A DNA stretch of 64,000 nt from Sedimentisphaera salicampi (lineage in GTDB: Bacteria > Planctomycetota > Phycisphaerae > Sedimentisphaerales > Sedimentisphaeraceae): assembly GCF_002117005.1 (NCBI RefSeq), contig NZ_CP021023.1, positions 1,240,001 to 1,304,000 of the forward strand, given 5' to 3'. The notes beneath the pieces were generated by a model. It saw only the letters and a list, made by a program, of their open reading frames with translations. It did no database searches and was not told where the DNA came from. Positions 38,888 through 47,453 of the stretch are shown here, one piece after another. Positions within the stretch are counted from its first letter, which is position 1; each line of letters starts with the position of its first letter. A program made the position numbers and the translations under genes.

Positions 38888-39538
38888 ATGAAAAAGAAAT
38901 TTACTGAACTCCTTGATGATGCCAATAAAGGCGAAAAAGTTTTTAATATGCTATTTTTTCCATGTTTTTTAGTTTTTGTGTTTATTCCGCAATCATATTC
39001 TGTTTTGAATAATGCTGACAAACATAGTAAATACGAGAATTTAATAAGAGATGCAGCAGCAGATATTCTTCCGGAGTTTAAAGAAGCCAAAATCGTGGAT
39101 CTTCCATTCGAAGATTACGGTTTCTTTGATTCTAGTAAAGATTGCTGCTACTTTGATACTGGTAAGAATCAAGGTATATTGTGTGTTTCAGGCAGGAAAG
39201 AATCTATAAAGCTTGAATCACAGATTAAGGACGGATTGCACATAAAAAGTGTTCCTTTGAAAGAATTATCCAAGAACCCTGATATAGCCTCTTTGAATTT
39301 CGGGAATCGAATATTTGCTATTCTTGTCTGGTCATTTTTTGGTTGGCTTTTTCTTTACAGACCTTTTAAGCCTATACAAAAAATTCAGCAATTTCTCATG
39401 ACAATTCGTAAGGGGTATGTCCCTAAGAAATTTTCTTTATTCCCAGGAATAACTTTGTTGTCTGTTTGTGTCTGGATTGGAATTTCTGTTTTAGGCCGGA
39501 TTACTGCGATTCTGCTTCTTATTTTACTGAGTATGTAA
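38888..39538 (+). CDS. multi-span membrane protein of unknown function in the Rhs island
   Basis: 216 residues. One membrane span near the N-terminus (VFNMLFFPCFLVFVFIP), a soluble middle of about 110 residues (NNADKHSKYENLIRDAAADI to SKNPDIASLNFG), then two or three C-terminal spans (IFAILVWSFFGWLFLYRPF; ITLLSVCVWIGISVLGRITA). AT-rich. No family recognised. The stop is followed immediately by the ATG of the second Rhs fragment (39539). Confidence 0.6.
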   Translation: MKKKFTELLDDANKGEKVFNMLFFPCFLVFVFIPQSYSVLNNADKHSKYENLIRDAAADILPEFKEAKIVDLPFEDYGFFDSSKDCCYFDTGKNQGILCVSGRKESIKLESQIKDGLHIKSVPLKELSKNPDIASLNFGNRIFAILVWSFFGWLFLYRPFKPIQKIQQFLMTIRKGYVPKKFSLFPGITLLSVCVWIGISVLGRITAILLLILLSM

Positions 39539-40063
39539 ATGTCAAGATTCGCCAAAAATGCTATCGGGAATCCGTATATGTTCACCGGCCGGCGGTATGA
39601 TGCCGGCACGGGGCTGTACTACTACAGAGCGAGAATGTACAGCCCGAAAATCGCCCGCTTCCTCCAAACCGACCCGCTCGGCTACTTCGACACAATTAAT
39701 CCATACGCCTACTGCGGCAATAATCCTGTAAACTACATTGATCCTTGGGGGCTGTATCCAGATGAATATAATCCTGGAGGAATTGGATTTCCTGGAGGAA
39801 GGGGAATTCCAGGAGGACCTCCCCACGAGATATCTCCAAACGAAAAAAAGTGGATTGAGACTCAAATAGCTAAACAGCCTTTAAAATTTTTGCCTGATTT
39901 GGCAAATCCAGCAATTTTGCTTTTAACTCATCCTAAAAAAATGGGAGACGGTTCATATCAGGATCCAAATTTGTCTGGATATTATTTGGATCCGAATTCT
40001 CCTTCTTGCCCATATCCTCGTATCTATATTCCTAAATCTGATAATAATCAATGCGAAATATAA
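39539..40063 (+). CDS. 5'-truncated Rhs C-terminal end with unique tip 2 (candidate toxin)
   Basis: 174 residues. The first ~75 (GNPYMFTGRRYDAGTGLYYY... to NPVNYIDPWGL) repeat the core of the fragment at 37271 almost exactly. The tip then differs completely: a proline- and glycine-rich start (YNPGGIGFPGGRGIPGGPPH) and ISPNEKKWIETQIAKQPLKF, ending in YPRIYIPKSDNNQCEI. No toxin family recognised. Only the last part of the core is kept, so this is a shorter orphan than the first. The signal-peptidase-like gene follows 21 bases downstream. Confidence 0.75.
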   Translation: MSRFAKNAIGNPYMFTGRRYDAGTGLYYYRARMYSPKIARFLQTDPLGYFDTINPYAYCGNNPVNYIDPWGLYPDEYNPGGIGFPGGRGIPGGPPHEISPNEKKWIETQIAKQPLKFLPDLANPAILLLTHPKKMGDGSYQDPNLSGYYLDPNSPSCPYPRIYIPKSDNNQCEI

Positions 40064-40084
40064 AAATGAATGTGGGGAGCAGAA

Positions 40085-41113
40085 GTGAGCGACAGGCTTA
40101 GTGCAGAGGTTTTGCAAAAGGGATTGCTGGCGTGGGCAGTGCCCGGTCTTGAATCTGAAAGAAAAGGTCGCGCAGCAGTTTTATGGATCAGCGGGATTTT
40201 GGTTTTCAACATCCTAATTGGCATGCTTTGTTTATATGATGTATTGAGCCCTCTGGTTGTTTTTCTGGTTTTTTCTCAATTATTCCTTTTATTTATAATA
40301 AGAGTGATATATTTTCTTCTTTGGCGTAAGAGGTTCTCCGCTGAATACGGCTCCGATTACCGCAAACCGCTAACCGGCATCTTTATGAATTTGATTATCC
40401 CCGGGGCAGGATTAATGAGATATGACAGATGGTTGTCCGGTTTCATATTGCTGGTTATTTGGCTGTTAATACCAGATCATTTGAACGTTCTGTATTTAAT
40501 AAGTACGGCAGGAAATATATTTTTATTCAGGCACCTTAATTATGAGAGTTACAGAAATTCGAAGAAAAGATTGCTCAAGATTGCAATTCAATACCCATTG
40601 CTGATTCTTTGCCTGAATTTTCTGTTTTCTTCCAATTTATTCTTTGCTGTAGATAATTGCATTAACAGAACGGACATAATGGCTCCGCAAGTTGAATCTG
40701 GAGAGCAGTGTTTAGTGAATTTGATCGCTTATGCCAAAAATGTCCCTGAAGCTGGTGATCTTGTAGTTTATTCTGAAGAGTTATATCTGGGGCAGGCAGC
40801 CGGTCTGCCGGGAGATACTATTGTTGTTAGGGACAACAAATTGCTTATAAACGGCAAGCCGGCAGAGTTTGCAAATATTCCATCGAAGAATCTGGGCAGG
40901 CTCGAAAGTTGGGCTGCATCAGCTGGCGGAAAAGAGTTTTTCGGGGTTGGGGAGAAATACACTGTTCCTGAAGGATGTGTTTTTTTGGTATGCAATAAGC
41001 CCGATAAAAATATAAGCAGCTTCACAATGGGGGCGGTGAGAATTGACAGCCTCTACGGCAAGGTAATTTACATTATGAATTGGCCGTGGTTAAATAGCTA
41101 TGGGATTCACTGA
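40085..41113 (+). CDS. S26 signal-peptidase-like membrane protein lacking catalytic residues
   Basis: The GTG at 40085 has GGGGAG upstream and is preferred over the in-frame ATG at 40070. About 342 residues. Several N-terminal spans (AAVLWISGILVFNILIGMLC; LLVIWLLIPDHLNVLYLIS and others) are followed by a C-terminal domain with the S26 pattern. The serine box reads DIMAPQVESGEQCLVN where active enzymes have SM-x-P-T-L-x-x-G-D, so the catalytic Ser is replaced. The lysine box reads LGQAAGLPGDTIVV where active enzymes have KR-x-x-G-x-P-G-D, so the Lys and Arg are gone. The later box (VFLVCNKPDK... SLYGKVIYI) is kept. A pseudo-peptidase, perhaps a partner of the adjacent tip 2. Confidence 0.65.
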   Translation: MSDRLSAEVLQKGLLAWAVPGLESERKGRAAVLWISGILVFNILIGMLCLYDVLSPLVVFLVFSQLFLLFIIRVIYFLLWRKRFSAEYGSDYRKPLTGIFMNLIIPGAGLMRYDRWLSGFILLVIWLLIPDHLNVLYLISTAGNIFLFRHLNYESYRNSKKRLLKIAIQYPLLILCLNFLFSSNLFFAVDNCINRTDIMAPQVESGEQCLVNLIAYAKNVPEAGDLVVYSEELYLGQAAGLPGDTIVVRDNKLLINGKPAEFANIPSKNLGRLESWAASAGGKEFFGVGEKYTVPEGCVFLVCNKPDKNISSFTMGAVRIDSLYGKVIYIMNWPWLNSYGIH

Positions 41114-41123
41114 AAATTATTGG

Positions 41124-41160
41124 GGCGTTAATTCCCGCTGATTAGCGGTTTGGCAAGTTT
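41124..41160. repeat. right border repeat of the Rhs island
   Basis: AATTCCCGCTGATTAGCGGT followed by TTGGCAAG is a close direct match of 36982-37016 at the left border. Together they enclose the 4-kb Rhs tip island. Confidence 0.6.
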
Positions 41161-41227
41161 GAAAGGCAGGCTTTGAGGTGAACCAGCAAAGCATTCAGAC
41201 AATAAAAAACTTTAAAACCCGTCGCAG

Positions 41228-41253
41228 CCAGCCCGCGCGGGACGGGCTGGTTC
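41228..41253 (-). terminator. probable terminator after the SpoIIE-type phosphatase gene
   Basis: CCAGCCCG and CGGGCTGG form an 8-bp stem around a 7-base loop. On the minus strand it is followed, after about ten bases, by TTTTAAAGTTTTTT. It lies 27 bases beyond the stop at 41280. Confidence 0.5.
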
Positions 41254-41279
41254 AGTGAAGAAACCGTGCAATCTGCGTA

Positions 41280-42584
41280 TTAGATAGTGTACTCCGGCTG
41301 GGAGTTCTCGGTATTGAGCTTATTTACCTTAAACGTTACCAAGCTCGTATCATCCTGCTGCTGTGAGAGGCCTGTAAATCTGCGGCGGTAGTTCAGCACA
41401 GTTTTCGTTATCGTTTCGGCATCCATTTTATGCGTGCATCTCTTTGCGGTTTGGTAGAGATTTCCCTTGCCCCAGAAATGGCCGTCGAAATTAACCGCAT
41501 CCACAAGCCCGTCTGTGTAGAACATATAAATGTCGTTTTTCTTGAGGTCTATCGTGCCGCTTTCAAAGCGAGACTTAATATCAAGGCCGAGAACCGGCCC
41601 GCCTTTATCCAGTTCGATAATATCATTGTTTCTCAGCAGAAGCCCGGGTTCGTGGCCGCAGTTGGTATAGTGCAGAAGCCCTTTTTTGAATTCAAACACC
41701 CCGATAAACGTCGTGATGAATTCGCCCTTAGTGCAGTGTTTGCAGGCGAAATTGTTCAAAACATCTGCGAAATTGAATATGCTGTATCGCCGGCAGCCCC
41801 TCCCGCATTCAATAAGAGCCTTAAATCCGCCCCTGAACATAGACATAATCATAGCAGCGGGGATACCTTTGCCAATCACGTCTGCCATAAGGAAAACGAG
41901 CGTCTTATCGTCGATTAGGGTGAAGTCGTAGAAATCTCCGCCCACGCTGAAACATGGCCTGTATGAAGCGGCAATATCAAGCCCTTCAATTGCAGGAAGG
42001 ATTTTGGGCATCATTCTTCGCTGAATAATGCCGGCAAGGTCCATCTGTCCCTGCATCTGATTCATCTTTATTGCTGTTCCGTAGAGGCGGGCGTTTGTAA
42101 TCGCCACAGCGCACTGAGATGCCACTAACCTTGCTATGGAGATATCGTTTTCGCCGAAGAAGTGTTTCCTTGAGGCATAAAGCCTGAGCACTCCCACCGG
42201 CCTCTGGCGGAATTCCATAGACACAGTAAGCTGACTCACAAGCCCCTCCTTCTGGCTGGCAATCGGATACTGCACCCGTTTATCGGTTTGCATATCGTTA
42301 ATCACAACTGCATTCCCGCGGAAGGCCTCTTTTATCACGGGATCATCTTTTGTTACAGCACCCTTATTCTTGTATGCCTCGCTGAGCCCGTAGGTGCTTC
42401 TCATCTCGAGGTCCATTGTTTCCGAAGATAGAAGCCTCATCGAGCAGGCCTTTGCTCCGGAGATCTCAACTGCCGCTTTGGCGAGTTTGTCGAGCACCTC
42501 CTGGAGGCTGAATGCTCCTGCTGCAAGGGTTGTGATATTGTATATCTCTTCGTGTATTTCTTTTTTCTTCAGCTTCTTTGCCAT
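41280..42584 (-). CDS. GAF-domain PP2C/SpoIIE-family serine phosphatase
   Basis: 434 residues. A GAF domain occupies about residues 15-165 (ITTLAAGAFSLQEVLDKLAK to ASQCAVAITNARLYG). A short linker leads to the SpoIIE-type phosphatase domain (about 190-420), with metal-binding motifs VGGDFYDFTLIDD, MADVIGKGIPAAMIMSMFRG and YTDGLVDAVN. No membrane span, so it is cytoplasmic. Such proteins act as phosphatases of anti-sigma-antagonist proteins or as output units in partner-switching pathways. No anti-sigma or STAS gene is adjacent. Confidence 0.9.
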   Translation of the reverse strand: MAKKLKKKEIHEEIYNITTLAAGAFSLQEVLDKLAKAAVEISGAKACSMRLLSSETMDLEMRSTYGLSEAYKNKGAVTKDDPVIKEAFRGNAVVINDMQTDKRVQYPIASQKEGLVSQLTVSMEFRQRPVGVLRLYASRKHFFGENDISIARLVASQCAVAITNARLYGTAIKMNQMQGQMDLAGIIQRRMMPKILPAIEGLDIAASYRPCFSVGGDFYDFTLIDDKTLVFLMADVIGKGIPAAMIMSMFRGGFKALIECGRGCRRYSIFNFADVLNNFACKHCTKGEFITTFIGVFEFKKGLLHYTNCGHEPGLLLRNNDIIELDKGGPVLGLDIKSRFESGTIDLKKNDIYMFYTDGLVDAVNFDGHFWGKGNLYQTAKRCTHKMDAETITKTVLNYRRRFTGLSQQQDDTSLVTFKVNKLNTENSQPEYTI

Positions 42585-42615
42585 ATTTATCTTTCTCTAA
42601 AGCCGTCAGATAGCT

Positions 42616-43281
42616 TCAGTATTCTTCTTCCAAACTGCGCGGCAGATGCCCCAGCGGGCATTTATCGCACAAAGGTCTGCGTTTTTTGCAGTAATCTTTC
42701 CCCAGCTGCACTATCAGAGCGTGATACTCATTGTAAAGTTTGCTCTCTTCCGGAAGAGCGCTTTCGAAAAGCTCTTTGATTTGTTCGTAATCCGCCGTTT
42801 CGTCTATAAACTGATGGCGGATAAATATCCTTGCTGTGTATGCATCCACAACGAAACACGGCTTATCGAGGCAGTAGAGGATGATAGAATCTGCGGTTTC
42901 CCTTCCGATGCCCTTGATGCTCAGAAGCTCCTCCCGCAAATCGCCTGCATAAATGTTTTCGAGCGAGTCTATATCTGCGCCGTGATCTTCAATGAGCCAT
43001 TTCAGGAAAGCTTTCAGCCTCTTTGCCTTAACATTGAAATACCCTGCTGGGCGTATAAGCTCGGTGAGCTTATCGTCCGGGCAGCTGTAAAGGCTTTCGG
43101 GGGCAAGCATATTTTCAGCCTTTATATTGTTTATCGCTTTCTCAACGTTGTTCCAGTTTGTATTTTGAGTGAGAATCGCCCCAACTGCTATTTCAAATCG
43201 GCTGTCCCCGGGCCACCAGTCCTGCCTGCCGAATCTGTTAAGCAGGATTTCGTAAATTTCAATAAGTCTTTCCTGAATCAT
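42616..43281 (-). CDS. endonuclease III-like DNA glycosylase
   Basis: 221 residues with the HhH-GPD fold: VGAILTQNTNWNNVEKAI, the helix-hairpin-helix LLSIKGIGRETADSIILYCL and the catalytic Asp in FVVDAYTARIF. It resembles the endonuclease III-related proteins that act on alkylated or oxidised bases. The C-terminal cluster reads YCKKRRPLCDKCPLGHLPRS: three Cys in the C-x6-C-x2-C spacing of the iron-sulfur loop, but the fourth is missing, so the 4Fe-4S cluster may be absent or incomplete. It lies between the phosphatase gene and the histidine kinase gene on the same strand. Confidence 0.88.
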   Translation of the reverse strand: MIQERLIEIYEILLNRFGRQDWWPGDSRFEIAVGAILTQNTNWNNVEKAINNIKAENMLAPESLYSCPDDKLTELIRPAGYFNVKAKRLKAFLKWLIEDHGADIDSLENIYAGDLREELLSIKGIGRETADSIILYCLDKPCFVVDAYTARIFIRHQFIDETADYEQIKELFESALPEESKLYNEYHALIVQLGKDYCKKRRPLCDKCPLGHLPRSLEEEY

Positions 43282-43330
43282 AAGATAATTATACTCTCGA
43301 AAAATATGGTTGCAATTCCAGTTAGCTTTT

Positions 43331-44032
43331 TTACGGCATAATTGTAAAAATTATATCTGTGCCTTTCTGCGGAGCTGAATTTATTTTCAGCTCACCGCCA
43401 TGCCTTTGAACAATCCTCTTGACCACTGCAAGCCCCATCCCGCAGCCGGGATACTCCTCGCGGGGATTAAGCTTTGTGAAAAATCCCGCAGCTTTGTGCG
43501 TCTTATCAGGCTCCATCCCTATTCCGTTATCGCTTACGGTAAATTCTATGAGTCCGTCTTTTTCTGCTGCTTTTATATGGATTTTAGGGGCCGACTCGGT
43601 TCGAAACTTTATTGAATTGTCAATAATATGACGGAAGAGCTGGAGGATCTGCGTTTCATCCACCCTTGCCTCGGGCATATCCGAAGCAGTTACCTCGGCT
43701 CCGCTTTCTGAGATCTCATTTCGCATATCCAGCTTCACATCCTCAATTGTTTCATTCAGGTCGGTAAGCTCAAATTTATGCGCATCTGTTGTTACCCTCG
43801 AAAATTCCACGAGACCGTCGATAAATCCGTTTAAATCTCTCGCCCCTTTAAGGGCATTATCCATATAGGCTCTCGTATCTTCTGTGAATTTATTTTCAAG
43901 CTCCATCTCAATAAGCTGAAGGTAGCTTGCAATCATCCTGAGCGGCTCCCGCATATCATGAGATACAGCGTAAGCGAGCTGCTGAAGGTCTTCTTCCGCT
44001 GCGTTGTTTTGATTTTTGTTGTTTTCTTTCAT
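43331..44032 (-). CDS. soluble histidine kinase without sensor domain
   Basis: The start at 44032 (MKENNKNQNNAAEEDLQQ) has AAGGA upstream and is preferred over the in-frame ATG at 44050. About 233 residues. The dimerisation domain has the phosphoacceptor box LAYAVSHDMREPLRMIASYL. The ATPase domain has FRHIIDNSIKF (N box), VSDNGIGM and YPGCGMGLAVVKRIVQRHGG. This is the compact type related to phytochrome-associated kinases. It has no input domain or membrane span, so its signal must come from a partner. Confidence 0.88.
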   Translation of the reverse strand: MKENNKNQNNAAEEDLQQLAYAVSHDMREPLRMIASYLQLIEMELENKFTEDTRAYMDNALKGARDLNGFIDGLVEFSRVTTDAHKFELTDLNETIEDVKLDMRNEISESGAEVTASDMPEARVDETQILQLFRHIIDNSIKFRTESAPKIHIKAAEKDGLIEFTVSDNGIGMEPDKTHKAAGFFTKLNPREEYPGCGMGLAVVKRIVQRHGGELKINSAPQKGTDIIFTIMP

Positions 44033-44145
44033 TACCGATTCCTTTATCATATTCTATGGTGATTTATTTTATTGTTCATTGTCTTGCTATAAAGGCAAAT
44101 TTCAGTAACATTTTTACAAATGTTTCTAATATCGGAGATTATTTT

Positions 44146-45324
44146 ATGAAAAGACTGGCTATACTCGCCTGCGCAGCAGGAATAATGCTCTTATTCACGG
44201 GCTGTAAGACGGTAGAAAAAGAAGAAATCGATTATAACGCCCCTCTGCTTCCCGGGGAGGATGCGCTTGTAAAGATTACTGATCCGGCCAAGCTTCCGGA
44301 TTTCAGAAGGGCATGCAGGAATCTATACAGCCTTGAAAAGGCTATAGACAACAGCCTCAATTATCTTGCCAAGCCCTCCTCCGAGAACCATTTCCCTATG
44401 CAGGGAATAACACACAGCGAGGTGAAAGAAAGCTTGAATCTTTTCAAGGATATTATTCATTCCGGGCTGAATCCCGCCCAGATGTCGGACAGGATAAAAA
44501 GCGAGTTTGATGTCTATATGTCTGTAGGCTGCGATAAGCGGGGTACAGTGCTTTTCACCGGCTACTACACGCCGATATTCAGCGGCTCATTCGAGAAAAC
44601 AGAAAGATTTAAGTATCCGCTGTACAAATCTCCGGATGATTTGGTTAAGGCAGACAACGGCCAGATCCTCGGCAGAGAAAACGCATCTGGAGAGATTGTG
44701 CCCTATCCGCCAAGGAGAGAGCTGGTTGATTCAGGGATGCTTGATGGGCTCGAACTGATCTACCTTGAAGACCCTTTCGAGGTTTATATAGCACACGTGC
44801 AGGGCTCAGCTAAGATAAAGCTCCCCGACGGCAGGCTCATTACCGTAGGCTATGACGCCACAAACGGGCATGAGTATAAATCCATCTCGGAAAAGGTAAG
44901 CAGCGTTTCCGGGATACCAATGGACGAGATGAGCCTTCGTGCTATGATAGATTATTTCAGCGCAAACACCGGGCAGGTGGAGGATATTGTGGCTCAAAAC
45001 CCAAGATTCGTTTTCTTCCGCAAATCAGAAGGCCCGCCTCACGGGAGCATAAACGAACCGGTAACAAGAATGCGCACTATCGCAACAGACAAGAGCATTT
45101 TCCCGAGAGCAGCCCTTACGTTCCTCGATACTTCTCTGCCGCGACTTGTGGGGGAGAATGTGGTCATATATCCGTATCAGGGCTTTATGCTTGATCAGGA
45201 CACCGGCGGAGCGATCAGGGCTCCGGGCAGGTGTGATGTGTATATGGGGCAGGGAGCCAAGGCCGGCGAAGTAGCCGGGAAGACCTACGAAGAAGGCAAA
45301 CTCTACTATCTGATTGCGAAATAA
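44146..45324 (+). CDS. mltA: membrane-bound lytic murein transglycosylase A
   Basis: The start at 44146 (MKRLAILACAAGIMLLFTGC) has GGAG upstream and places a lipobox FTGC at the signal end; the longer frame from 44056 is unlikely. About 392 residues. The MltA core includes LFTGYYTPIFSGS, EDPFEVYIAHVQGSAKIKL and VFFRKSEGPPHGS. The C-terminal 3D domain has DQDTGGAIRAPGRCDVYMG with conserved acidic residues. It cleaves peptidoglycan glycan strands with formation of anhydro-muramic ends. The next gene begins 6 bases downstream. Confidence 0.92.
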   Translation: MKRLAILACAAGIMLLFTGCKTVEKEEIDYNAPLLPGEDALVKITDPAKLPDFRRACRNLYSLEKAIDNSLNYLAKPSSENHFPMQGITHSEVKESLNLFKDIIHSGLNPAQMSDRIKSEFDVYMSVGCDKRGTVLFTGYYTPIFSGSFEKTERFKYPLYKSPDDLVKADNGQILGRENASGEIVPYPPRRELVDSGMLDGLELIYLEDPFEVYIAHVQGSAKIKLPDGRLITVGYDATNGHEYKSISEKVSSVSGIPMDEMSLRAMIDYFSANTGQVEDIVAQNPRFVFFRKSEGPPHGSINEPVTRMRTIATDKSIFPRAALTFLDTSLPRLVGENVVIYPYQGFMLDQDTGGAIRAPGRCDVYMGQGAKAGEVAGKTYEEGKLYYLIAK

Positions 45325-45330
45325 TAATCA

Positions 45331-46050
45331 ATGGGTAAAACAGCAGTAATAACCGGCGCTGCCGGCAAGCTCGGCGTTGATATCACTTCATCGCTCGCAA
45401 GAAACGGCTTCAACTGCCTCTGCCTCTACAACCGCAGTGAAGCCAAGGCGTTTTCAATTGCAGAGCACATCAGGAAGGGATGGAACGTTTCTGCAGCTGC
45501 CGTTCAGGCAGACCTTGCAGGCGAGGATACAGAGCAGGTGTATGAAAAGATAAAGCAGAGCCTTGCGAGCCTCAATACTGACAGAACAGTGCTGATTAAC
45601 TCGGCGAGTATATTCAAAAAAGACAGCGAGCTTGCTGAAGATGAGGATATTATCAGGCTGAACGCAATAGTTCCAGAGAAGCTTTCTCGGTGCCTCTTCG
45701 AAGACGAGAAGGCGGGGCTTGAGAGTGTTGTGAATATTTCAGACGCCGCAGCGGGTCTCAGCTGGCCTTCATACAACAAATACTGCCGCTCGAAGGCGGA
45801 GCTGAATAATTCCACTCTGCTGCTTGCCAGAGAGTTTGCACCAAGGGTTCGAGTTAATGCGGTCTCTCCAGGGCTTATAAACACTGAAGGCCTTACTGAC
45901 AAGGAAGTTAAATGGCTTATTGGCAAGATTCCGCTAAAACGCAGGGGAAGCGGAAGAGATGTATCAAACGCTATTGTTTTTCTAATCAAAAACAGCTACA
46001 TAACCGGCCAGATCATCAATATCGACGGCGGCAGAACACTCAACGACTGA
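45331..46050 (+). CDS. short-chain dehydrogenase/reductase (FabG/pteridine-reductase-like)
   Basis: 239 residues. Cofactor motif TGAAGKLG near the N-terminus, INSASIF in place of the NAG motif, and the catalytic Tyr and Lys in YCRSK (the tetrad Ser lies in NISDAA). The C-terminal VRVNAVSPGLINTEG and ITGQIINIDGG are typical of the classical SDR family. An Arg shortly after the Rossmann beta2 (LYNRSEAKAF) favours NADPH. Folate or pteridine reductase-like members have this pattern, but the substrate is not fixed. It starts 6 bases after mltA and is probably cotranscribed. Confidence 0.85.
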   Translation: MGKTAVITGAAGKLGVDITSSLARNGFNCLCLYNRSEAKAFSIAEHIRKGWNVSAAAVQADLAGEDTEQVYEKIKQSLASLNTDRTVLINSASIFKKDSELAEDEDIIRLNAIVPEKLSRCLFEDEKAGLESVVNISDAAAGLSWPSYNKYCRSKAELNNSTLLLAREFAPRVRVNAVSPGLINTEGLTDKEVKWLIGKIPLKRRGSGRDVSNAIVFLIKNSYITGQIINIDGGRTLND

Positions 46051-46060
46051 CCAACCCCGC

Positions 46061-46831
46061 TTAAACCTCCGGCATACATGCAGCCTCCCTCTGGCTTGCG
46101 GTAAAAAGCGAAATATTCTTTCCTGAAGGCTGCATAGCCTTTTGAAAGGCCTCAAGTGCTTTTTGGGGGGTGTTGTTGTTCTCTGAGATATGCGAAAGAC
46201 AAGCCCAGCTGAGATTGTCGTTTGCGTTTTCCATAAGGAGAGCAGCTGCCTGCTGGTTTGAGATGTGCCCGCCGTCGCCTTTGATCCTGCTGCGCACGCT
46301 GTAGGGATATGGGCCGTTATCGAGCATATAGGGGTCGAAATTGCTCTCGAGCATCACAGCATCAAGCCCGCTTATTATCTCCGAGAGCTCAGGAAATGCA
46401 AAGCCCAGATCGGTGAGTATCCCGAGACGCTTGCCCTCTGCCTCTATCACAAATGCACAAGGATTAACCCCGTCGTGAGGCGTTGGGTGAGTTTCCACAC
46501 ATATCCCGCCAAGCTGGATTTTCTCGCCACTATGGAAATGATGAAGGATTTCAACATCTCCAAGCCCGCCGCTTCTGGATTGGTATGTTTTTTCTGAGAC
46601 TAAAAGCTTATGCCCGAACTTTCGGCTGAATACGCCTGCGTTTTTGATATGGTCGCTGTGATCGTGCGAGATGAAAAGCCCGCTTACATCCCTGATGTCT
46701 TTCCCGAAGGCTGCGAGCCTTGCCTTGGCGGCCTTTCCGCTTATTCCTGCATCGAATAGCAGACTCGTCTCACTGGTTTCAACGTATATGCAGTTGCCTC
46801 TGCTGCCGGACTGAAGCGATATTACTTTCAA
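46061..46831 (-). CDS. MBL-fold metallo-hydrolase (YycJ/WalJ-like)
   Basis: 256 residues. The metal-binding signature HDHSDH appears in LFISHDHSDHIKNAG, with later metal ligands in THPTPHDGVNP, GILTDLGFAFPE and the ACLSHISENNNTPQ region. The start MKVISLQSGSRGNCIYVETS is typical of the YycJ branch, thought to act on DNA ends or nucleic acids. It is convergent with the SDR gene. Confidence 0.9.
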   Translation of the reverse strand: MKVISLQSGSRGNCIYVETSETSLLFDAGISGKAAKARLAAFGKDIRDVSGLFISHDHSDHIKNAGVFSRKFGHKLLVSEKTYQSRSGGLGDVEILHHFHSGEKIQLGGICVETHPTPHDGVNPCAFVIEAEGKRLGILTDLGFAFPELSEIISGLDAVMLESNFDPYMLDNGPYPYSVRSRIKGDGGHISNQQAAALLMENANDNLSWACLSHISENNNTPQKALEAFQKAMQPSGKNISLFTASQREAACMPEV

Positions 46832-47453
46832 AGCTCTTTCCTTATTGTTTAACGGTTTTTCAAAATTCTAACAAAATCCCGGCAATTGGCAATCCTCACT
46901 CTAAAATTAATCCTTACGAGACTGTGAAGTTTGCGACAATTTTTTTGGGCAAAATGCAAATCATAATGCTGCAATGCTTTCAGAATTTTTTGCTGTCTAT
47001 TTACTGAGCCTGCCCGGCGAAGAAGGAGAACTCGCTAAGAATTTTTTGTCTGCGGGTTTTGTTGGCGAGCAGGGGCGAACCAGCGCGAGCGCCCCGCCTG
47101 CGAAGCGTGAAAATCCTGCCAAAAAAAACTTTTGCCTATTCCCTTCTCATTGTCTTTTGTCCACTTATTTCGTCCCGCCTGCGGCGGGCCTTCTTGCGTG
47201 GCTCTGATTGTCATTAGTATTCCGTAGCGATTTTACGAGGCGAACATTTAAACAGAGCCGCACGTGGAGGCCCGTTCTTGGCGGAGAGCCTGTCCGCCGA
47301 AGGCGGAGAACACGCGGATAAATTCGGCTTTAAAAAGCTTTGCCAAAAAATATTGTCGCACACGAAAATACTTTTTTTTTATATTTTTTGTTTGACATCC
47401 GGATTTGAAAGTGTTAGAAGCGGTTAAAGCAAGTTAAATATTAGGAGTTTATT
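46832..47453. repeat. intergenic region with a copy of the interspersed repeat
   Basis: No gene is supported in these 622 bases. About 47150-47310 is a degenerate copy of the interspersed repeat: CACTTATTTCGTCCCGCCTG, CGGCGGGCCTTCTTGCGTGG, GATTGTCATTAGTATTCCGT, CAGAGCCGCACGTGGAG and a TCCGCCGAAGGCGGA palindrome. The last ~100 bases are AT-rich and form the upstream region of the gene at 47454. Confidence 0.6.
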
